DNA of 63,878 nucleotides, taken from IMG/VR virus record IMGVR_UViG_3300021378_001715, positions 1-63,878 of that record; one strand, written 5' to 3'. The position numbers and the translations under genes are program-made. A model generated the notes under the pieces. That model had not been told where the DNA came from, did not search any database, and saw only the letters and a list, made by a program, of their open reading frames with translations. Position 1 is the stretch's first letter, and each line of letters begins with the position of its first letter. Positions 1 through 7,532 of this stretch are shown here, one piece after another. This DNA is from a virus.

Positions 1-1390
1 TTCCACTTAATACATGAGTTGGAGTAGTATCGTCAATAGTAATGGTCTGCATATACGGACCAGGTTCCAACTTACTTGTTTCAATAATTTCTTCTGCTTT
101 TTGTAATGCAGCATTCAGTGTACGATAGGCATAACTTAATGCTCTACCTTCTTTACCTGCCGGTGTATTAACTTGGTTATCGTCACCTTGTAAACTAACA
201 AACAAGTTTACGTTACTTGCATAACTTGTGTTGTCTACATAAAATTTAGTAGCGGCTTGTAAATCTTCTAAGCCTGTTGTAATGTTTGCTAAGTCACCTG
301 GGTGCTTGTCAAGGTAAAGTGTACCATCCATTTGGTCACCTTGACGTCTAAGTGCAGCCTCTCTAGGCATCGCTTCGTTAGCAAGGAACTTACCGTCTAG
401 TATACTTGGTTGATATTCTGCATCAACTAGTGATTGTGTTCCCGAACCAGTACCTGCTTGGAAACTGATCTTTCTATTTGCTGTAGCATTTTTTGCAGCC
501 TCAGCATTTTCATAAAATTCTAGTGATGTTGCACTTGCAACTCTAACATAAACTGGATTTAGATCTGTAAGTGGTTGAGCAACGGCACTTGATGCTGGTG
601 TTGCTGTTGCACTTGTGCCTGTAGTTTCGTATCTAAATGGTAAACCATTAGCACCACTATCAAGTCCGTGACCTGCTGGAACAGTAATTAATGTTCCGTC
701 TACAGTTCTACCAGTAATATTGGCAACGCCTGCTGTAAAACTATCAATAGTGAATGAATAATCTTCTGTAAAGATTTGATCTTCAGTACGAACTCTAATT
801 TGTGCGCCAGTGCCGCCACCAGTTGACTTTAGATAATTGGTATCTGCAAATCCTTTTGATATTGCAACACTGTCAGTTGTATATCCTGCACCATCGTGTG
901 CAGCATTAAGAACGGATAATTTACTTTCAATGTCATTAAGACTGGTTGGCATACCAGCAATAATATTTCCTGAAGCATTAATACCACCACCAGTTGAATT
1001 AATTTTTGGTTTTTCGTCTTCTTCTAGTTGTCCGCCAGCCGCTGTTACAACAATGTAACCGCCTTGTGTTAAACTAAATGTAACAGTATCATCGATAGAT
1101 GCATCAAGGAAACTGTTACTAACTAATTTTCTAAATTCTAACTTGCTACCTTCAGCAGCAACGTCTACTACTGGTAAAGTAGGTCTTGAAAATGTACTAG
1201 GATTCTCTTGGAGTTGTGTTAGTGTTGGAGTATCACTAAATTCAGTAAATGATATCGAACCACCTTGTCCAAATACAGCATATAGTTGGGTAAAATTATC
1301 ATTTACCTTTCTAAACGCTTCTCTAATACTATCGCCGGTTCCGTCATTACCTTCAACGCCGATATTAATGTCTTGTTTACCTTGTGCCAT
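1..1390 (-). CDS. Giant virion structural (fibre-like) protein, N-terminal part, cut by the left edge
   Basis: The reading frame opens with ATG at 1390 and stays open for 463 codons to the left edge. The N-terminus (MAQGKQDINIGVEGNDG, then SIREAFRKVNDNFTQLYAVF) is typical of large T4-like marine phage tail or baseplate-associated structural proteins. Near the edge it contains an FVSLQGDD...AYRTLNAALQKA stretch, which in such proteins begins a beta-helix-like module. One base of a codon is left at position 1. The right-edge gene supplies the other two bases, and the combined frame is continuous, so this is very probably the N-terminus of the gene ending at 53749. Its role in the virion is inferred from family resemblance only. 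Confidence 0.8.
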   Translation of the reverse strand, partial: MAQGKQDINIGVEGNDGTGDSIREAFRKVNDNFTQLYAVFGQGGSISFTEFSDTPTLTQLQENPSTFSRPTLPVVDVAAEGSKLEFRKLVSNSFLDASIDDTVTFSLTQGGYIVVTAAGGQLEEDEKPKINSTGGGINASGNIIAGMPTSLNDIESKLSVLNAAHDGAGYTTDSVAISKGFADTNYLKSTGGGTGAQIRVRTEDQIFTEDYSFTIDSFTAGVANITGRTVDGTLITVPAGHGLDSGANGLPFRYETTGTSATATPASSAVAQPLTDLNPVYVRVASATSLEFYENAEAAKNATANRKISFQAGTGSGTQSLVDAEYQPSILDGKFLANEAMPREAALRRQGDQMDGTLYLDKHPGDLANITTGLEDLQAATKFYVDNTSYASNVNLFVSLQGDDNQVNTPAGKEGRALSYAYRTLNAALQKAEEIIETSKLEPGPYMQTITIDDTTPTHVLSG

Positions 1391-1391
1391 T

Positions 1392-1775
1392 TTATGTGAG
1401 CTCCGTTATTTTCTCGTTATTTTTTTCGACAGCATCCATGTCGAAGTTTACACTAATTCCACACCCACATGCACTCTGTGCGTTAGGGTTATTAATTACA
1501 AATTGTGTTTGAAATACATCTGTTTCATAATCTATTGTACAATCAAACAAATACATGTGAGCCATAGAATCTATAACTAAATTTCCTTCACCTGTATTAA
1601 TAATTTCATCGTTTGGACTAACATCTTCTTTTACTATCATACCCCAGTCATATTCAAAACCAGCACATCCGCCACCTTTAAGGCTTAAATGCACTCCAAA
1701 ATGCTCTGCATTAGTAGCACAAAGCTCGTTAATTTTGTTTTTTGCATTTTTTGTGAGTGTAATAGGTAAAATCAT
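1392..1775 (-). CDS. HesB/IscA-type iron-sulfur cluster assembly protein
   Basis: This 127-residue protein is full length for the A-type Fe-S carrier family. It has the three conserved cysteines: Cys37 in the GGGCAGF motif, and Cys103 and Cys105 in the C-terminal SACGCGISV motif. These proteins hold a [2Fe-2S] or [4Fe-4S] cluster and pass it to apo-enzymes. It starts 1 nt beyond the end of the structural gene and has a GATAAATA late-type box about 20 nt upstream of its start. Phage copies may mature Fe-S proteins during infection or serve virion assembly; which applies here cannot be told. Confidence 0.9.
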   Translation of the reverse strand: MILPITLTKNAKNKINELCATNAEHFGVHLSLKGGGCAGFEYDWGMIVKEDVSPNDEIINTGEGNLVIDSMAHMYLFDCTIDYETDVFQTQFVINNPNAQSACGCGISVNFDMDAVEKNNEKITELT

Positions 1776-1791
1776 TGCGTCTCCTTACTGT

Positions 1792-1799
1792 TATTTATC
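1792..1799 (-). promoter_or_regulatory. GATAAATA late-type promoter box upstream of iscA-like gene
   Basis: The minus strand reads GATAAATA, one base from the T4 late consensus TATAAATA. It is followed by AGGAGA and the ATG at 1775. Position and orientation suit late transcription of the iscA-like gene and perhaps of the structural gene behind it. Confidence 0.5.
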
Positions 1800-1832
1800 G
1801 ATAGTTTTTATAATCTTAATGTAAATATAGTT

Positions 1833-2120
1833 ATGTTTATAAAAGAATACAAACAAAAGAAGCGGCATGTAAGGCATTCTAAATGCGGGAAAAAACATTC
1901 TTACATTAGAGAGTCTACTCATGTAGTATTACGTTGTGATAACTGTAATACAGAGTTTGAACGACCAAGAGGAAGTATGGACCCTAAGCGGTTAACAAAC
2001 AACTACTTTCATGTATGTAAGAACTGTGATAGTAAGGTTTTTGCACAGAAAAAGGGAGTCGAACGCAAACATGTTTGGGACATGAGCGTTTCAAGTAATT
2101 TAGATATTAGTAAATTATGA
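1833..2120 (+). CDS. Small zinc-ribbon protein, function unknown
   Basis: This 95-residue basic protein has two CxxC pairs, CDNC at 35-38 and CKNC at 62-65, which together look like one four-cysteine zinc site. The N-terminus is rich in Lys, Arg and His, suggesting nucleic-acid contact. It is one of few plus-strand genes here and is transcribed divergently from the iscA-like gene. A defective HNH-type domain or a transcription-associated zinc ribbon are both possible; no catalytic residues could be recognised. Confidence 0.7.
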   Translation: MFIKEYKQKKRHVRHSKCGKKHSYIRESTHVVLRCDNCNTEFERPRGSMDPKRLTNNYFHVCKNCDSKVFAQKKGVERKHVWDMSVSSNLDISKL

Positions 2121-2375
2121 TCTGTAACGAGCTGTTACATAACAGCAATCAGGCCCATCTTCGTGATCTAAGCCCTCTTTAGCATTTTTAAACACAGTTG
2201 CACACCACTTTTCTCTAGCATAAGGACTAACGATATCATCTATTTCAATAGTTTCGTTAGTCTCTTTGTTAGTAATAGCAACATTCCATAACTTTTTTGA
2301 AACGCCATTAGTTGCACGTTCGTTATCGGATTCGTTCATTTCAATGATATATGCACCAACGTCTTCAGTTGCCAT
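2115..2375 (-). CDS. Hypothetical acidic phage protein
   Basis: An 86-residue protein beginning MATEDVGAY. The ATG at 2375 is preferred over a TTG ten codons upstream because AAGAGAAG lies just before it. Its 3' end overlaps the convergent zinc-ribbon gene by a few bases. No domain was recognised. It forms a run with the 55-residue membrane protein and the 60-residue protein upstream of it. Confidence 0.65.
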   Translation of the reverse strand: MATEDVGAYIIEMNESDNERATNGVSKKLWNVAITNKETNETIEIDDIVSPYAREKWCATVFKNAKEGLDHEDGPDCCYVTARYRS

Positions 2376-2377
2376 TA

Positions 2378-2545
2378 TTAGTCTTCTCTTTTCCAGATAG
2401 TCCAAGCACCGTATGCAATAGCGCCATAAGCCGCTAACTTAGCAAAAGGTCCTGCAATTAATACAATAACGCCAACGCCTATAAGCATTGCTCCATCCCA
2501 AGATGTACGCTCTTCTAAACGTGATTTAATCCATTCTCTAATCAT
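2378..2545 (-). CDS. Small membrane protein, 55 residues
   Basis: The gene starts at ATG 2545, with GAGGAG before it, and stops at 2378. The protein has a charged N-terminus (MIREWIKSRLEERTS), then a hydrophobic stretch from about residue 19 to 46 (MLIGVGVIVLIAGPF and following), and a charged tail. Its start overlaps the stop of the upstream gene (ATGA), which supports translational coupling. Similar very small membrane proteins are common in marine T4-like phages; function unknown. Confidence 0.75.
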   Translation of the reverse strand: MIREWIKSRLEERTSWDGAMLIGVGVIVLIAGPFAKLAAYGAIAYGAWTIWKRED

Positions 2546-2724
2546 GATGTTTTTGCTCCTCGAAAAGTTGATACGTTAGACATATCTCTCTTTTCATCTT
2601 TTAATTTTACAGGTTTAATAACTGGCACTTTGGTCATTACTCCAACTCCATTTTGTGCATCTGCACGTAAACCTGTAATTCTATCAAGTTTTAAACTTTT
2701 TGTTCCAACCATTCTATTAGCCAT
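2542..2724 (-). CDS. Hypothetical small phage protein
   Basis: A 60-residue basic protein (MANRMVGTKSLKLDRITGL...) with an AGGAGAT ribosome-binding site and a perfect TATAAATA late box about 25-30 nt upstream of its ATG. No domain recognised. It is the first gene of a late transcription unit that continues into the membrane protein and the acidic protein. Confidence 0.7.
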   Translation of the reverse strand: MANRMVGTKSLKLDRITGLRADAQNGVGVMTKVPVIKPVKLKDEKRDMSNVSTFRGAKTS

Positions 2725-2745
2725 TTTTAGTATCTCCTGTACTAG

Positions 2746-2753
2746 TATTTATA
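2746..2753 (-). promoter_or_regulatory. TATAAATA late promoter, minus strand
   Basis: An exact T4-type late box on the minus strand, followed by AGGAGAT and the ATG at 2724. It overlaps a second perfect box on the other strand (2750-2757) by four bases, so the pair forms a compact divergent promoter. Confidence 0.7.
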
Positions 2754-2757
2754 AATA
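2750..2757 (+). promoter_or_regulatory. TATAAATA late promoter, plus strand
   Basis: An exact T4-type late box on the plus strand, about 34 nt before the ATG at 2791 of the SAP-like protein. It shares four bases with the divergent minus-strand box. Confidence 0.7.
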
Positions 2758-2790
2758 AATGTACCAGAAATATATATTATGGAGATTATT

Positions 2791-3030
2791 ATGTTTAAAT
2801 GGCTTAAAAGTTTTTTTAGTGATGCTGGGTCAGTACCTGTCGTAATAGACCAGGTAATGTCAACACCTAAAAAGACAGCAGCTAAAAAGGCTACAGTAAA
2901 AAAAGCAGATCTTGTTAAACTAACTAAAGCTCAACTTGAAGAAAAAGGTAGAGAATTTGGTATAGAAATTGACAAGAGGAAAAAGAAAGACGATTTAGTT
3001 AAAGAAGTATTTAACGCTTCTAAGAAGTAG
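2791..3030 (+). CDS. Small basic protein with SAP/Rho-N-like C-terminus
   Basis: A 79-residue protein starting at ATG 2791, preferred over ATG 2779 because GGAG lies at the right spacing. Residues about 3-10 form a short hydrophobic patch (FKWLKSFF). A Lys/Ala-rich linker follows, then a helix-extended-helix segment (LVKLTKAQLEEKGREFGIEI) resembling SAP or LEM-type nucleic-acid-binding motifs. It converges with the next gene, overlapping by 11 nt. DNA binding is inferred from this resemblance only. Confidence 0.65.
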   Translation: MFKWLKSFFSDAGSVPVVIDQVMSTPKKTAAKKATVKKADLVKLTKAQLEEKGREFGIEIDKRKKKDDLVKEVFNASKK

Positions 3031-3319
3031 ATCTAGCAATAGCAGCTGTATGCTGCTCAATGGTTTTTTCACAGCGAGACAGTTTACGTTCTAGAACGTT
3101 TAAGGCTGCTCGCTGTTTTCTTATTTGTTCTTCCAAACTAGATACATAACGCTGACTTGGAATTTGTAACTCTGAGCCATCTTCACCTAACATAGTGAAA
3201 TGGTCGACACCTTGACCTTTAAGTCCACCCGCTACGCGGTTAGGATTTTTTGTCGACTCTTTTTCAGAGTGTTTCGAGCTGGCGCCCTTGTTCCCGTACA
3301 TTTTGTTCAAATAGCTCAT
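3020..3319 (-). CDS. Coiled-coil phage protein, function unknown
   Basis: A 99-residue protein starting at ATG 3319 (MSYLNKMYGNKGAS), with AAGGAAAG upstream. The C-terminal half (about residues 58-95) is a predicted coiled coil (SSLEEQIRKQRAALNVLERKL). A perfect TATAAATA box lies inside the 3' part of the UV endonuclease gene just upstream, so this gene can be expressed late on its own even though it overlaps uvdE by 56 nt. Confidence 0.7.
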   Translation of the reverse strand: MSYLNKMYGNKGASSKHSEKESTKNPNRVAGGLKGQGVDHFTMLGEDGSELQIPSQRYVSSLEEQIRKQRAALNVLERKLSRCEKTIEQHTAAIARSTS

Positions 3320-4349
3320 AGTCTTTCCTTGCGTCATAATATTTATACAAATCAATGCTGGCAAGATTTTTCATCTTACTCTCACACATAATGTCTGCAT
3401 AATCTAAAAATTCTAATGCCCAGTCATTTGCTTCGTTGTTAGGATACCAATCACTGTGGGCTCTTAGTTTTTGTTTCTTGTGTCCTGCTTCTAGTAAGTT
3501 TTCCATGTTAGGTAAACTTTCATGTGTGAAGCCTTCGGGCAACCATTCATCTCTACTGTAACTGTAATGTATAACAGGACGCACACCACGCCATGAATCT
3601 ATCATGCGAGCAAATCTAGCGTCGGTTGGACGAATGTATTCTCCTGTACGGACCCAGTGATGGTGTATGTCGAGTACAAGTGCAAGGTCGTCTGCAAGTT
3701 CGAGGCTTGCGTCGACACCCCACGACATTTCGTCGTTCTCGATCGTAATGCAGTTTCTCGCTTCTTGAGATAATCTTGGGAGGACTGCTTTGATACCGGC
3801 TGGACCTTGGCGGCCGCTGATGTGTACATTGCACTTAAAATCTTGGAATTGTTTGCCGTATCCCATCCAGCGTATGACATCGGTGTGATATTCAAATTCT
3901 TCTACGCTCCTATCTACTATTTCCGGATTATCCGAAGCAAGGACTGTAAATTGGCCTGGGTGCATGGAGAGTCTAACATCGAGCTCTTTCGCTTTTTGTC
4001 CGACTTTTGCAAATTCTTTCTCACAGTATGCAACCACATCGGGCTTACGCCAATAATAAGACCACTCATGCTGGGTATAAACAGGAAGTACATCACTACC
4101 CAGTCTGACCATTCTAAGCTCTCGAGGAAGGCTTCCCACATAATCAATTAACTTTCCGTATGACGCAATATTGTGAACCATAATATCCCACAAGCGTTCT
4201 TCAGCAACATCACGTGTTTGTCTGTTCAACCACTGTACTGTTGTGCTACGAGTATTTAGCGGTCGTTGAATTTCTTCTAGTAATTTTTTCTTTTGCGTTT
4301 GGTCGTTGTGCATGAATTTACATGCAAAGCCTATACGTTTAGTGTCCAT
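3264..4349 (-). CDS. uvsE: UV damage endonuclease, UvdE/UvsE family
   Basis: About 361 residues, complete for the family. UvdE enzymes nick DNA 5' of UV photoproducts and use a TIM-barrel with metal-binding His, Glu and Asp residues. Visible motifs are SMHPGQF (about 128-134), TIENDE (about 201-206), LDIHHHW (about 227-232) and HSDWYP (about 298-303), the usual order. The ATG at 4349 lies next to a TTG at 4355. The gene overlaps its neighbours on both sides. It probably repairs phage DNA during infection in sunlit water. Confidence 0.9.
   Translation of the reverse strand: MDTKRIGFACKFMHNDQTQKKKLLEEIQRPLNTRSTTVQWLNRQTRDVAEERLWDIMVHNIASYGKLIDYVGSLPRELRMVRLGSDVLPVYTQHEWSYYWRKPDVVAYCEKEFAKVGQKAKELDVRLSMHPGQFTVLASDNPEIVDRSVEEFEYHTDVIRWMGYGKQFQDFKCNVHISGRQGPAGIKAVLPRLSQEARNCITIENDEMSWGVDASLELADDLALVLDIHHHWVRTGEYIRPTDARFARMIDSWRGVRPVIHYSYSRDEWLPEGFTHESLPNMENLLEAGHKKQKLRAHSDWYPNNEANDWALEFLDYADIMCESKMKNLASIDLYKYYDARKDYELFEQNVREQGRQLETL
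3340..3347 (-). promoter_or_regulatory. TATAAATA late promoter inside uvdE
   Basis: An exact late box on the minus strand within the uvdE coding sequence, about 20 nt before the start of the coiled-coil gene at 3319. This is a compact internal promoter of the type common in T4-like phages. Confidence 0.65.
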
Positions 4350-4506
4350 GTCCAAAGTGTACTCCGGTAAAATAACCTATTAGTAATGATAATGGGATAA
4401 TAATTAGTAAATCCATTATCCAGTGAAGTGCGATAGCAAGAGATATAATTTCTTTCCAGTGTACTTTGCATACATCAGCCCAGTTTTTTATGCGTCTTAG
4501 TATCAT
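4339..4506 (-). CDS. Small membrane protein, function unknown
   Basis: About 55 residues from ATG 4506 (MILRRIKNW...), whose start overlaps the stop of the phosphomannomutase gene as ATGA. An ATG at 4527 is an alternative. A hydrophobic segment (LIIIPLSLLIGYFTG) spans about residues 33-48, and the tail is His-rich (HFGHGH). No family recognised. Confidence 0.6.
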   Translation of the reverse strand: MILRRIKNWADVCKVHWKEIISLAIALHWIMDLLIIIPLSLLIGYFTGVHFGHGH

Positions 4507-5228
4507 AGATGTTTTAATATATTCCATGTTTCGTTATAATTGTTAATATTATAACATATTCCTAGGTCCTTGTCAATGATTTCTCTTTTAAGTGGATAGT
4601 CATTTCCATCTTTATCCATTCTATCACCAAAGAAGTATATTTCATCTTTAGGATCAAAATCAACTAGTATTTGGCTCTTATCCCAACCTACTGGCGATAT
4701 ATCTATACCTGTTTCACCACCTGGTTTGGCTTCCATTGCTGGAAATTGTAAATTGAATTCTCTAGCAATTCTATTACGTTCGTTTGTCGTTGTATCAAAG
4801 TCTACATATAACTTACGTTCACCTAGTGTAGCATTGCGTCCTACAGTACTGAAGTTAACCATACCTGCTCGTTCTTCAATATGATTACCTGTACGTAAAC
4901 AAAACTCTGATAATTGTATTTCTTTACGCAACCAATTTCTTGCTACTTCTGGCAAACTCCATTCTTTTGATCTTACGTTAAACTCGCCTTCCCAAACATC
5001 ACAGCCTGAACAGTTATATACACGTTCACATAAACTGTATATTTCTTCTCCAATTTGTTCTATTGTTTTTTCTTTATCGCTACCTGTAACAAGGTATACA
5101 AGATTGTTAGCACAAAAGTCTGAAAAGAACACTGCAAAGTCGTCGTTTATTTTTCTACGACTAGGCGTTAGTGTTCCGTCAACGTCAAAAATATAATGTT
5201 TCTTTATTTCCAATTTTCTACCACCCAC
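4503..5228 (-). CDS. Eukaryotic-type (HAD-fold) phosphomannomutase-like protein
   Basis: A 241-residue protein matching the PMM1/PMM2 family along its length: FDVDGTL with the nucleophile Asp near residue 15, VTGSD near 47-51, AGMVNFSTVGRN (family MLNVSPIGR), IDISPVGWDK near 175-184, and YFFGDR...GND near 198-210. These enzymes interconvert mannose-6-phosphate and mannose-1-phosphate, the precursor of GDP-mannose. The start is GTG at 5228 or TTG at 5213; neither has a strong ribosome-binding site. It overlaps a glycosyltransferase gene, suggesting a joint role in sugar supply and transfer. A HAD phosphatase with altered specificity is possible. Confidence 0.8.
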   Translation of the reverse strand: MGGRKLEIKKHYIFDVDGTLTPSRRKINDDFAVFFSDFCANNLVYLVTGSDKEKTIEQIGEEIYSLCERVYNCSGCDVWEGEFNVRSKEWSLPEVARNWLRKEIQLSEFCLRTGNHIEERAGMVNFSTVGRNATLGERKLYVDFDTTTNERNRIAREFNLQFPAMEAKPGGETGIDISPVGWDKSQILVDFDPKDEIYFFGDRMDKDGNDYPLKREIIDKDLGICYNINNYNETWNILKHL

Positions 5229-6016
5229 GGATCTTTACACATTTCTGGATTTGGATCACCATGAAAAACTACAACGCAACATTCAACTCTTGGAACTACA
5301 TCTTCAATAAGTCTAAATGTTCGACTGCCTCTTTTGCCTCCAGGTGCCCAATCTCTACTTTTTCTTACTTCCCATTTCCAACTCTGAGTCCAACTATCTG
5401 GATACAGCATTGCTTGTTGTTTTCGTGTAGAAGCATATAACCAATCTTGATCACCAAAATGCTGTCTCATAACTTCTTTAGGATTCTTTTCAAACTCGTC
5501 CCATACATGTGCCAACTGTCCTGTTTTAAATCTAACAATAGAACTGTTATATTTAGGCCACTTTGGTCGCATTGCTCTAGTATAGTCTCTAACAGTACAC
5601 CAGTGATCAGGTTGGTATGTGAACAACTTATCTATATTGGAAGATATTACAACATCTAAATCTAAGTAAAGTATTGTGCCGTTAATAGGTAAGTCTTTTG
5701 AAAACATGTAAGGCTTGTTCCACCAGCCTTCGAGACCTTTTGGCAAAGGAATAGTTTGTATGCCAGGAAGGAGGTAAGCAGGGTCTTCAGTAATACAAAC
5801 AAATTCATGTTCAAGTGTACAATGACGCTGTGTCATATTGTATAACTTGTTTACATAATCTGCAGAGTACTTCTGACCGTGCTTTAGACAAAGGATATAG
5901 CGTCTGTCGCTGGTGTTACGTTCTTCAGCAACAACTTTAGTAGCAAGGCCCTTTTCAATTGCTTTACGGGCTTTACGTTGCTCCTTTGTTTCTCCTGGTA
6001 TATATGTCTTAGCCAT
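5204..6016 (-). CDS. Putative glycosyltransferase, GT-A type
   Basis: 270 residues with a basic N-terminus and a core in which YLDLDVVI (DLD at about 119-121) fits the metal-binding DxD motif of GT-A glycosyltransferases. The preceding WWNKPYMF resembles the acceptor-loop region of GT8-like proteins. A late ECCVVVFHGDPNP segment gives a conserved-looking HGD. It overlaps the QueD gene by 8 nt and the PMM-like gene by 25 nt. The target (host envelope sugar, virion protein or modified DNA base) is unknown. Confidence 0.7.
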   Translation of the reverse strand: MAKTYIPGETKEQRKARKAIEKGLATKVVAEERNTSDRRYILCLKHGQKYSADYVNKLYNMTQRHCTLEHEFVCITEDPAYLLPGIQTIPLPKGLEGWWNKPYMFSKDLPINGTILYLDLDVVISSNIDKLFTYQPDHWCTVRDYTRAMRPKWPKYNSSIVRFKTGQLAHVWDEFEKNPKEVMRQHFGDQDWLYASTRKQQAMLYPDSWTQSWKWEVRKSRDWAPGGKRGSRTFRLIEDVVPRVECCVVVFHGDPNPEMCKDPWVVENWK

Positions 6017-6488
6017 CTACGTGTGACATCTTTTGCACTGAGTATGGTGTATAGATTGCACTATTAGCACCATGCTCTGCACATTCAGCTGATTCACACC
6101 AACAACGTCCATCGCTAATTTCTCTAATAAGTTCATCAGCAAACTTCCATGCGTGATATGCGAACTTCTCACAACCAACACCATCAAAAGTTCTAATCTC
6201 TGCTAGACCTTTTTCTTCTAATGCTTTAAAAGTTTCTAGTTCTGGGTCTGCAATATCAATTGCTGTCTTGTGATCAAAACTATCTTCGAGCCAAGCCTTT
6301 AGCGGCTTCAATCCGCCGAAGTCAACCGCCCAGTTTTTCTCATCTAAGTCTGAACATCCAAATACAAATTTGAACTGTAAACTATATCCATGAAGTAAAT
6401 GACAATGTGAATGCATTGCCTTAGGTTGACGGAACACCGCTGATAGTCCGATGTTGTGTCCGTATGTTTTAGTGCTATAATAAGCCAT
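6009..6488 (-). CDS. QueD / 6-pyruvoyl-tetrahydropterin synthase homologue
   Basis: 159 residues of the T-fold family that makes 6-carboxytetrahydropterin in the queuosine/preQ0 pathway. SHCHLLHGY at 27-35 keeps the catalytic-type cysteine (Cys29) and one zinc-type His (His33), followed by DFGGL at 56-60. The usual second His of HGH is Tyr here, and the normal first zinc His position reads VFRQ. Marine phage homologues share this form as far as I recall. Phage queuosine genes can serve tRNA or DNA (7-deazaguanine) modification; no queC, queE or folE was seen nearby. Confidence 0.8.
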   Translation of the reverse strand: MAYYSTKTYGHNIGLSAVFRQPKAMHSHCHLLHGYSLQFKFVFGCSDLDEKNWAVDFGGLKPLKAWLEDSFDHKTAIDIADPELETFKALEEKGLAEIRTFDGVGCEKFAYHAWKFADELIREISDGRCWCESAECAEHGANSAIYTPYSVQKMSHVDG

Positions 6489-6567
6489 GTTATTCTCCTA
6501 TATAAATAACGGCGGAGTATTTAAAGAGGGTCGACGTATTAAAGTCCTCTGTATAATAGTTATTATA

Positions 6568-7152
6568 TTACAAATTGTTTAGGTTGTCAAGTGAAATATT
6601 GGAAAAATTCCAATAATCTGGTAATTCCCAATAACGATCTTGATAGATATTAAACTTAACTTTTGGAAAACATTTAAACACCATACCAATTTGATGTATC
6701 CAATATCTTGGGTCAATGTTTCTGCTTTCTACTTTAGCATAGTTAGGTGTACCTTTGTATATATTATTAACATTTTGTGTTTTACTATATAAATCAAAAC
6801 CTATTAGGCTAACTATGTCGCCTTTTGACTTCATTGCGGCTAGTAGTAATGCATAAGGTCCGCTCCCCCACTGAAACGGTTGGTCGGGTCTTGTCATTCC
6901 GTTGTAGGGTAACTTAGGAACTGTTCGAACTCTTTCAATACCTTCGTATCTTTGAATCCAATCTTCTCTGGTATAAATTATTGTATGTTGATTTGCGTTA
7001 GATTTAACGGCTTCGTCAACCATTCTTCGATCAACACAAACTAAATGGTCCATTTGGTAATCACGCATAATAGCATTACATCCAAACTTTAGTCCAGATA
7101 AGGAATCTATATTGATTTTTGATCGGCTTTCGCCGTTTCCGAATACATACAT
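6568..7152 (-). CDS. Putative sugar-transferase-like protein with GNGES motif
   Basis: 194 residues beginning MYVFGNGESRSKIN, a nucleotide-binding-like GNGxS motif also seen at the N-terminus of GT42 sialyltransferases and DUF115 proteins. Further on are FGCNAIMRDY, QWGSGPYALLLAA and VSLIGFDLYS, compatible with an alpha/beta fold. It sits in the sugar-gene group with the glycosyltransferase and PMM-like protein. Function is inferred from these short motifs only. Confidence 0.6.
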   Translation of the reverse strand: MYVFGNGESRSKINIDSLSGLKFGCNAIMRDYQMDHLVCVDRRMVDEAVKSNANQHTIIYTREDWIQRYEGIERVRTVPKLPYNGMTRPDQPFQWGSGPYALLLAAMKSKGDIVSLIGFDLYSKTQNVNNIYKGTPNYAKVESRNIDPRYWIHQIGMVFKCFPKVKFNIYQDRYWELPDYWNFSNISLDNLNNL

Positions 7153-7170
7153 AAAAATATTTAGTGAAAA

Positions 7171-7512
7171 TTATTTTTTGTTAGATTTTTTTGTTCGAGA
7201 CTTGATTTCTTTTTTGACATCAACTATGTCATCTTTAACTTCCTCAAACTTTTCAGTTGCTCGAGTCATTAAGTTTGCAACCTGTACCATTACATTAATT
7301 GCCCACCACCACCATACACAGGCGACAGCAAAGAAAAATGCACCCCCAACTACTAATAGTTGTTCTGACAGTGTATTAAAACCAAATACATGTAATAGAA
7401 AGAAGACCGAGAGAACAATCAGTGGTACTGATTTACCAAATATTTTCCATGTGTTTGCTTGTCGTGATGTTACAGTTCTGATTTTCTCATAGAAATTTGA
7501 GTCTTTTCGCAT
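7171..7512 (-). CDS. Membrane protein with C-terminal coiled coil
   Basis: 113 residues with two adjacent transmembrane segments (about 28-45 and 49-75, including LLVVGGAFFFAVACVWWWW) and a charged C-terminal coiled coil (TEKFEEVKDDIVDVKKEI). A holin-like or envelope-associated role is possible, but no family was recognised. Confidence 0.65.
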   Translation of the reverse strand: MRKDSNFYEKIRTVTSRQANTWKIFGKSVPLIVLSVFFLLHVFGFNTLSEQLLVVGGAFFFAVACVWWWWAINVMVQVANLMTRATEKFEEVKDDIVDVKKEIKSRTKKSNKK

Positions 7513-7532
7513 ATTTTATTCCAGTTCTTAGT

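Noticed and set aside
837-1580. Plus-strand frames opposite the left structural gene and iscA-like gene
   Set aside because: They mirror strong minus-strand genes and have no family signature or good ribosome-binding site.
3602-4151. Frames in other phases within uvdE
   Set aside because: The uvdE frame carries all catalytic motifs; the others are shadows.
6501-6508. TATAAATA on the plus strand
   Set aside because: No plus-strand gene follows; it lies in the ribosome-binding-site region of the minus-strand QueD gene and is probably chance in AT-rich sequence.
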